Below, one piece after another: positions 61,045 through 64,000 of a DNA stretch of 64,000 nt (positions are counted from its first letter, which is position 1; every line of letters begins with the position of its first letter). Source of the DNA: Xestospongia bergquistia (taxonomy: Eukaryota; Porifera; Demospongiae; Haplosclerida; Petrosiidae); contig OZ014423.1 of assembly GCA_963965975.1 (NCBI GenBank), forward strand, positions 1,612,001-1,676,000. Reading direction: 5' to 3'. Under the pieces are notes generated by a model, which saw only the letters and a program-made list of their open reading frames with translations, did no database searches and was not told the DNA's origin. Both the position numbers and the translations under genes were made by a program.

Positions 61045-62835
61045 TCACATGACAAAAACTTTCTTGACATCATTAAAAGAGAAAGTTTCTCCAGTTCTAG
61101 GACATGTGATCTGGTTAGAGTCGCTTTCTTGTGTCATCTTTATCAAAGCCTTAGAGAGAAAGAGAGAGATAGAGATAGATAGATAGATAGTGAGAAAGAG
61201 AGAGAATTACATTTCAAAATGTACCTATACCTACCTGTTCACCATAAACATATCCATTCGGTAATAACATTGGTGGATTGTGTTCATTCATAGGATCACC
61301 TGATATTCTACATATCAGATAAGATTGTGAACTATGTGAAAATGGAAGAGATGAAGCAAGTTGATTGAACAGCTCTGAACACACTGGACACTGGATGCTC
61401 TGTTCTTCAGGTTTATAGCACTGACTGAAAATAGAGTTAAGTAGTCTATGAGAAACTAATCAATACTAATTATGGATTCAAAGGATACGGTGTTTTAAGT
61501 GCTGAGAGACCAGCCTGTAGAGTAGCTGTTAATAATGACTGTGAGTTAAGTTGATAGAGAGCTAAGTTCTCTAATCGAAACTGTGAAATCAACTTCTCCC
61601 AGCGTTGTAAGGAAAACAAACGCTACAACAGAAAGTGACAACAATCTATGTTTTTCTATTCACTATAGCCACCCATCCATCTGTCTATCCATCCATCTAG
61701 CTATTTATCTACTTACTTTATATTTTTTACAGGTAGTAGTAGGAGTAAATGCTAGAAGTGCCATTGCTGATTTTAGATCAGGCATCAATTCTTCCCCTCC
61801 ACTAGACAAATGTTTACGAGCATATCTACATACATTAAAAATAATTAATAAACACATCATTTATTATTTAACTGACTTGACGGCATCCATTCTTCTGTCC
61901 TGTCTAATAAGCTCAATGAAATCTTGCAATCTCACATGATATTCCAAAGTGCTCTTTAGACGTCTCAACTTCGATCGGTTATCGTGACACCATGCTAGAC
62001 ATGAGCTGGTATTGTGCTGACGTAGACCTTCCTCAACACGTTGACATACTTGGAATACATCAACATCAACAAGATCCTATCCAAAGAGAAATTAGTCCAG
62101 TCATTCATCAATCACCCCATCCATACATTGGCATTTACTGACCTCAATATTACAAGTTTTTGCCAATGCTAGCGCAGTAGAATAATGTCCACTACGTAGG
62201 AAATGATCCACTAACATACGATCACATCTGACTTTCTTCCAGGCATTTAAGACACCATCTGACTGTTCACCAGAAGCATATGCTTTAAGATGATCCAATC
62301 GTGTTTTACAAAGTCGAGAGCATTCTATTTCTTCATCAACACCTTCTTCAGCCTAGAAATAAAATGACCTATATCATGTGATAATCACCTGATTTTCCGG
62401 TTACCTTTCTCTTCAGTGATGTTAATCGCTGTGTTACTCCATCTAAAGCAGTAGTTATTTCATGCTGTGTCAATGACTTTTTATTAGTACAAGCAGTTAA
62501 ATCTGATAATGATGAATTAACATGTGATATCTCACGATCCAATACTTTCTGAACTGTACGAAACTTTTTGTTCAGCAACTCATAAGGTACCTATGTCAAA
62601 TAATATTAATGTACTGAAGATGATTTTTAAATTGACAATCATAGAAATATGACCACTGCCATGCATTTAATAGGAATCATAATCAAGTAAGGTCTACATT
62701 ATGGTACTTCTAATTGACCCTATAATTACCTCGATAATCATTATGTCTAATAAATATATAATCAAGTGATCTGGAACTTGCCTTTAGTGTGGGGTGCTCC
62801 AGAGTTGTTATCTCCTCTCTTACACCGGTAGCCAT
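61045..62835 (-). CDS. MAEA: MAEA, E3 ligase subunit of the GID/CTLH complex
   Basis: Eight exons: 62782-62835, 62405-62590, 62143-62352, 61877-62076, 61717-61825, 61489-61622, 61235-61424, 61045-61149; 1188 nt, 395 aa (human 396). With RMND5 it forms the RING heterodimer of the CTLH ubiquitin ligase. The N-terminus [22 protein letters not shown] matches MAEA closely. LisH ([19 protein letters not shown]) and CTLH (DLVDVDVFQ...[20 protein letters not shown]) follow. The C-terminal degenerate RING reads [19 protein letters not shown] then [24 protein letters not shown] and [10 protein letters not shown]. The first intron uses a GC donor (AAG/GCAAGT). The intron before the last exon has a GA/CT-rich tract as its pyrimidine tract. 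Confidence 0.93.
61151..61205 (-). repeat. CT-rich tract (GA on plus strand) at the last MAEA acceptor
   Basis: GAGAGA/GATAGATA run on the plus strand; read on the MAEA strand it is a pyrimidine run next to the acceptor of the last exon at 61149. Confidence 0.75.
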
Positions 62836-63213
62836 CTTCTGATGAAAGGGCGTGACCTTAAATGTCTAATTAGTAGGCGTGGATAAATTGGAGTGAGCAT
62901 GCTCATTAATCCTACCCGGGAAGAATTTCGCGGAATATTTGAAGGCTGTCCCACAAGGATGCATCTTCTCCAAGTTCATGACTTTCATTTCTGTCTCAAG
63001 TACTAAATAAGTGGTCACTGTGACCTTTGCTATCCTGCTGTCTGCTGATACAACTAATTACTGATTACAGCTGTTTGCCAGTCAATAACAACGTCAACAT
63101 TGCTATGGTGACATGGTACATCACTAATGTTGGGCAGGACATTCTAAAACTGTAAGTAAAATTATTATGTCTATTAATTTACAAAATATATTTTGGGTAT
63201 TAGAGGTAATATC
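62836..63213. other. Intergenic, MAEA promoter side, nothing further recognised
   Basis: Upstream of MAEA. No ORF, RNA gene or repeat recognised. Confidence 0.45.
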
Positions 63214-63251
63214 AGGAGTCCATAGCCTCGTTTGTGAAGCTATGGACTCCT
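63214..63251. repeat. Perfect 13-bp hairpin
   Basis: AGGAGTCCATAGC (63214-63226) and GCTATGGACTCCT (63239-63251) around a 12-nt loop. Exact complements in otherwise AT-rich spacer. Confidence 0.75.
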
Positions 63252-63499
63252 AACATGATACTGATGTACACAACAGACCCTCATGACTCTCATCAGATTA
63301 AGTGACGAGTCACATGAACTTCCCACAAGTTATACTTAGTGTAGAGTAACTGGTACATGCTGGATAGCTGTCCCACAACAATCTGCAGCTGGCCCACTGA
63401 TGCGTTTGTTGTAGTAGCTATACAATGAATGCAGAATGAGCTGGCAATTTTTAGTCAGTAGACCATTTGAAGAAGACATACACATTGATGTCCGCATAA

Positions 63500-63869
63500 T
63501 GACCACCACATGCCATAAATTTAAACCCACACATACCTATGTCTGACAATGACTATGACCAAGAGTAGATAAAAGGAAAGAGAGTGTCAAATGTTGCATA
63601 ATATCATAGAAACACTGTAACACAACATACACGTGATGTAGTTTTGTAAATTAGTACAGCCTTAGACATCACAACATTGTATCAGCACATTACAATAAGA
63701 GTTTATTTTAAGGTTATGTGCCAATTTACAGAACTACGTCACATGTATGTCATATTACTTTCTATGGTACTATGCAAAGTTTAACACTTTCTTATCTCTT
63801 ATCTACTCTTGGTCAAAGTCATTAACAGATACAGGTATGTATGGGTTTAAATTTATGGGATGTGGTGAC
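63500..63869. mobile_element. Large imperfect fold-back element
   Basis: The left arm (about 63500-63662, TGACCACCACATGCCATAAA...) and right arm (about 63708-63869, reading ...GGGTTTAAATTTATGGGATG) are inverted copies of each other over some 160 bp at roughly 80% identity, with a central unpaired stretch of about 45 bp. Shared words include CATAAATTTAAACCCA, GACCAAGAGTAGATAA and ATAGAAA. No ORF. It resembles a fold-back MITE; target duplications were not identified. Confidence 0.7.
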
Positions 63870-64000
63870 TACAGTTGTGGTGGTATAGACACATATTAAT
63901 TGAGATGCATGGTTAAATTGATGTCAAATTTATTGTGGTCATTGTACCTGACCATTTCTTATTGCTATCATAAATAACTTAATTGAAAACCATGAAAAGA

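Noticed and set aside
63336..63530. 64-codon minus-strand frame
   Set aside because: No similarity, no splice context, and it overlaps the fold-back element boundary.
1..64000. Bacterial-style operon, horizontally acquired cassette or viral insertion
   Set aside because: All recognisable genes have spliceosomal introns or clear animal homologues, and no integrase, capsid or polymerase sequence was seen.

Overview
The window looks like nuclear DNA of an early-branching animal, most likely a demosponge (Amphimedon-like). It is AT-rich, with many short introns (commonly 41-70 nt, with GT-AG borders) and small intergenic gaps. The gene content is metazoan: an RGS12 homologue, MAEA, ZDHHC16, MFSD1-like and SLC47/MATE-like transporters, and a death-domain/ankyrin protein. 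The species assignment is inference; no marker gene settles it. For the main genes the exon chains I drew by hand close in frame: MAT 396 aa, MAEA 395 aa, ZDHHC16-like 364 aa, RGS12-like 1400 aa, MATE copy 1 689 aa.

Layout. (1) 1-8.2 kb, minus strand: a tandem array of MFSD1-like transporters with two intact genes, one gene broken near its 3' end, one decayed copy, and a mosaic debris segment that also holds pieces of the neighbouring array and an orphan zinc-finger exon. (2) 8.4-28.6 kb, plus strand: five head-to-tail MATE transporter genes, one every ~4.2 kb, each with 17 exons including a 14-nt microexon. A gene of an unrecognised family (called UF here) lies tail-to-tail with each MATE gene. 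Four of these linked UF copies are 5'-truncated pseudogenes; the fifth (28.8-29.8 kb) is intact, and a diverged paralogue follows at 30.3-31.4 kb. (3) 31.6-39.2 kb, plus: a ZDHHC16-like palmitoyltransferase, divergent from UF1 across about 250 bp. (4) 39.8-55.1 kb, plus: a full PDZ-PTB-RGS-RBD-RBD-GoLoco protein (RGS12 architecture). (5) 55.5-58.3 kb, plus: S-adenosylmethionine synthetase. (6) 58.4-60.8 kb, minus: an intronless death-domain/ankyrin-repeat gene. (7) 61.0-62.8 kb, minus: MAEA, the GID/CTLH ubiquitin-ligase subunit. (8) 62.8-64 kb: no gene, but a short perfect hairpin and a large fold-back repeat.

Functional reading. The left half is a transporter-expansion locus. Two unrelated polytopic families, one probably lysosomal (MFSD1-like, with dileucine signals) and one exporting organic cations/xenobiotics (MATE), expanded back to back from a shared 292-bp divergent intergenic region. 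The right half holds single-copy housekeeping and signalling genes with no evident functional link. The points most worth a second look are the UF family and its repeated pairing with MATE genes, paired MEF2-type sites before both intact UF genes, the 14-nt microexon, the complete RGS12 architecture, a GC-AG intron in MAEA, and three inverted-repeat (MITE/fold-back) elements.
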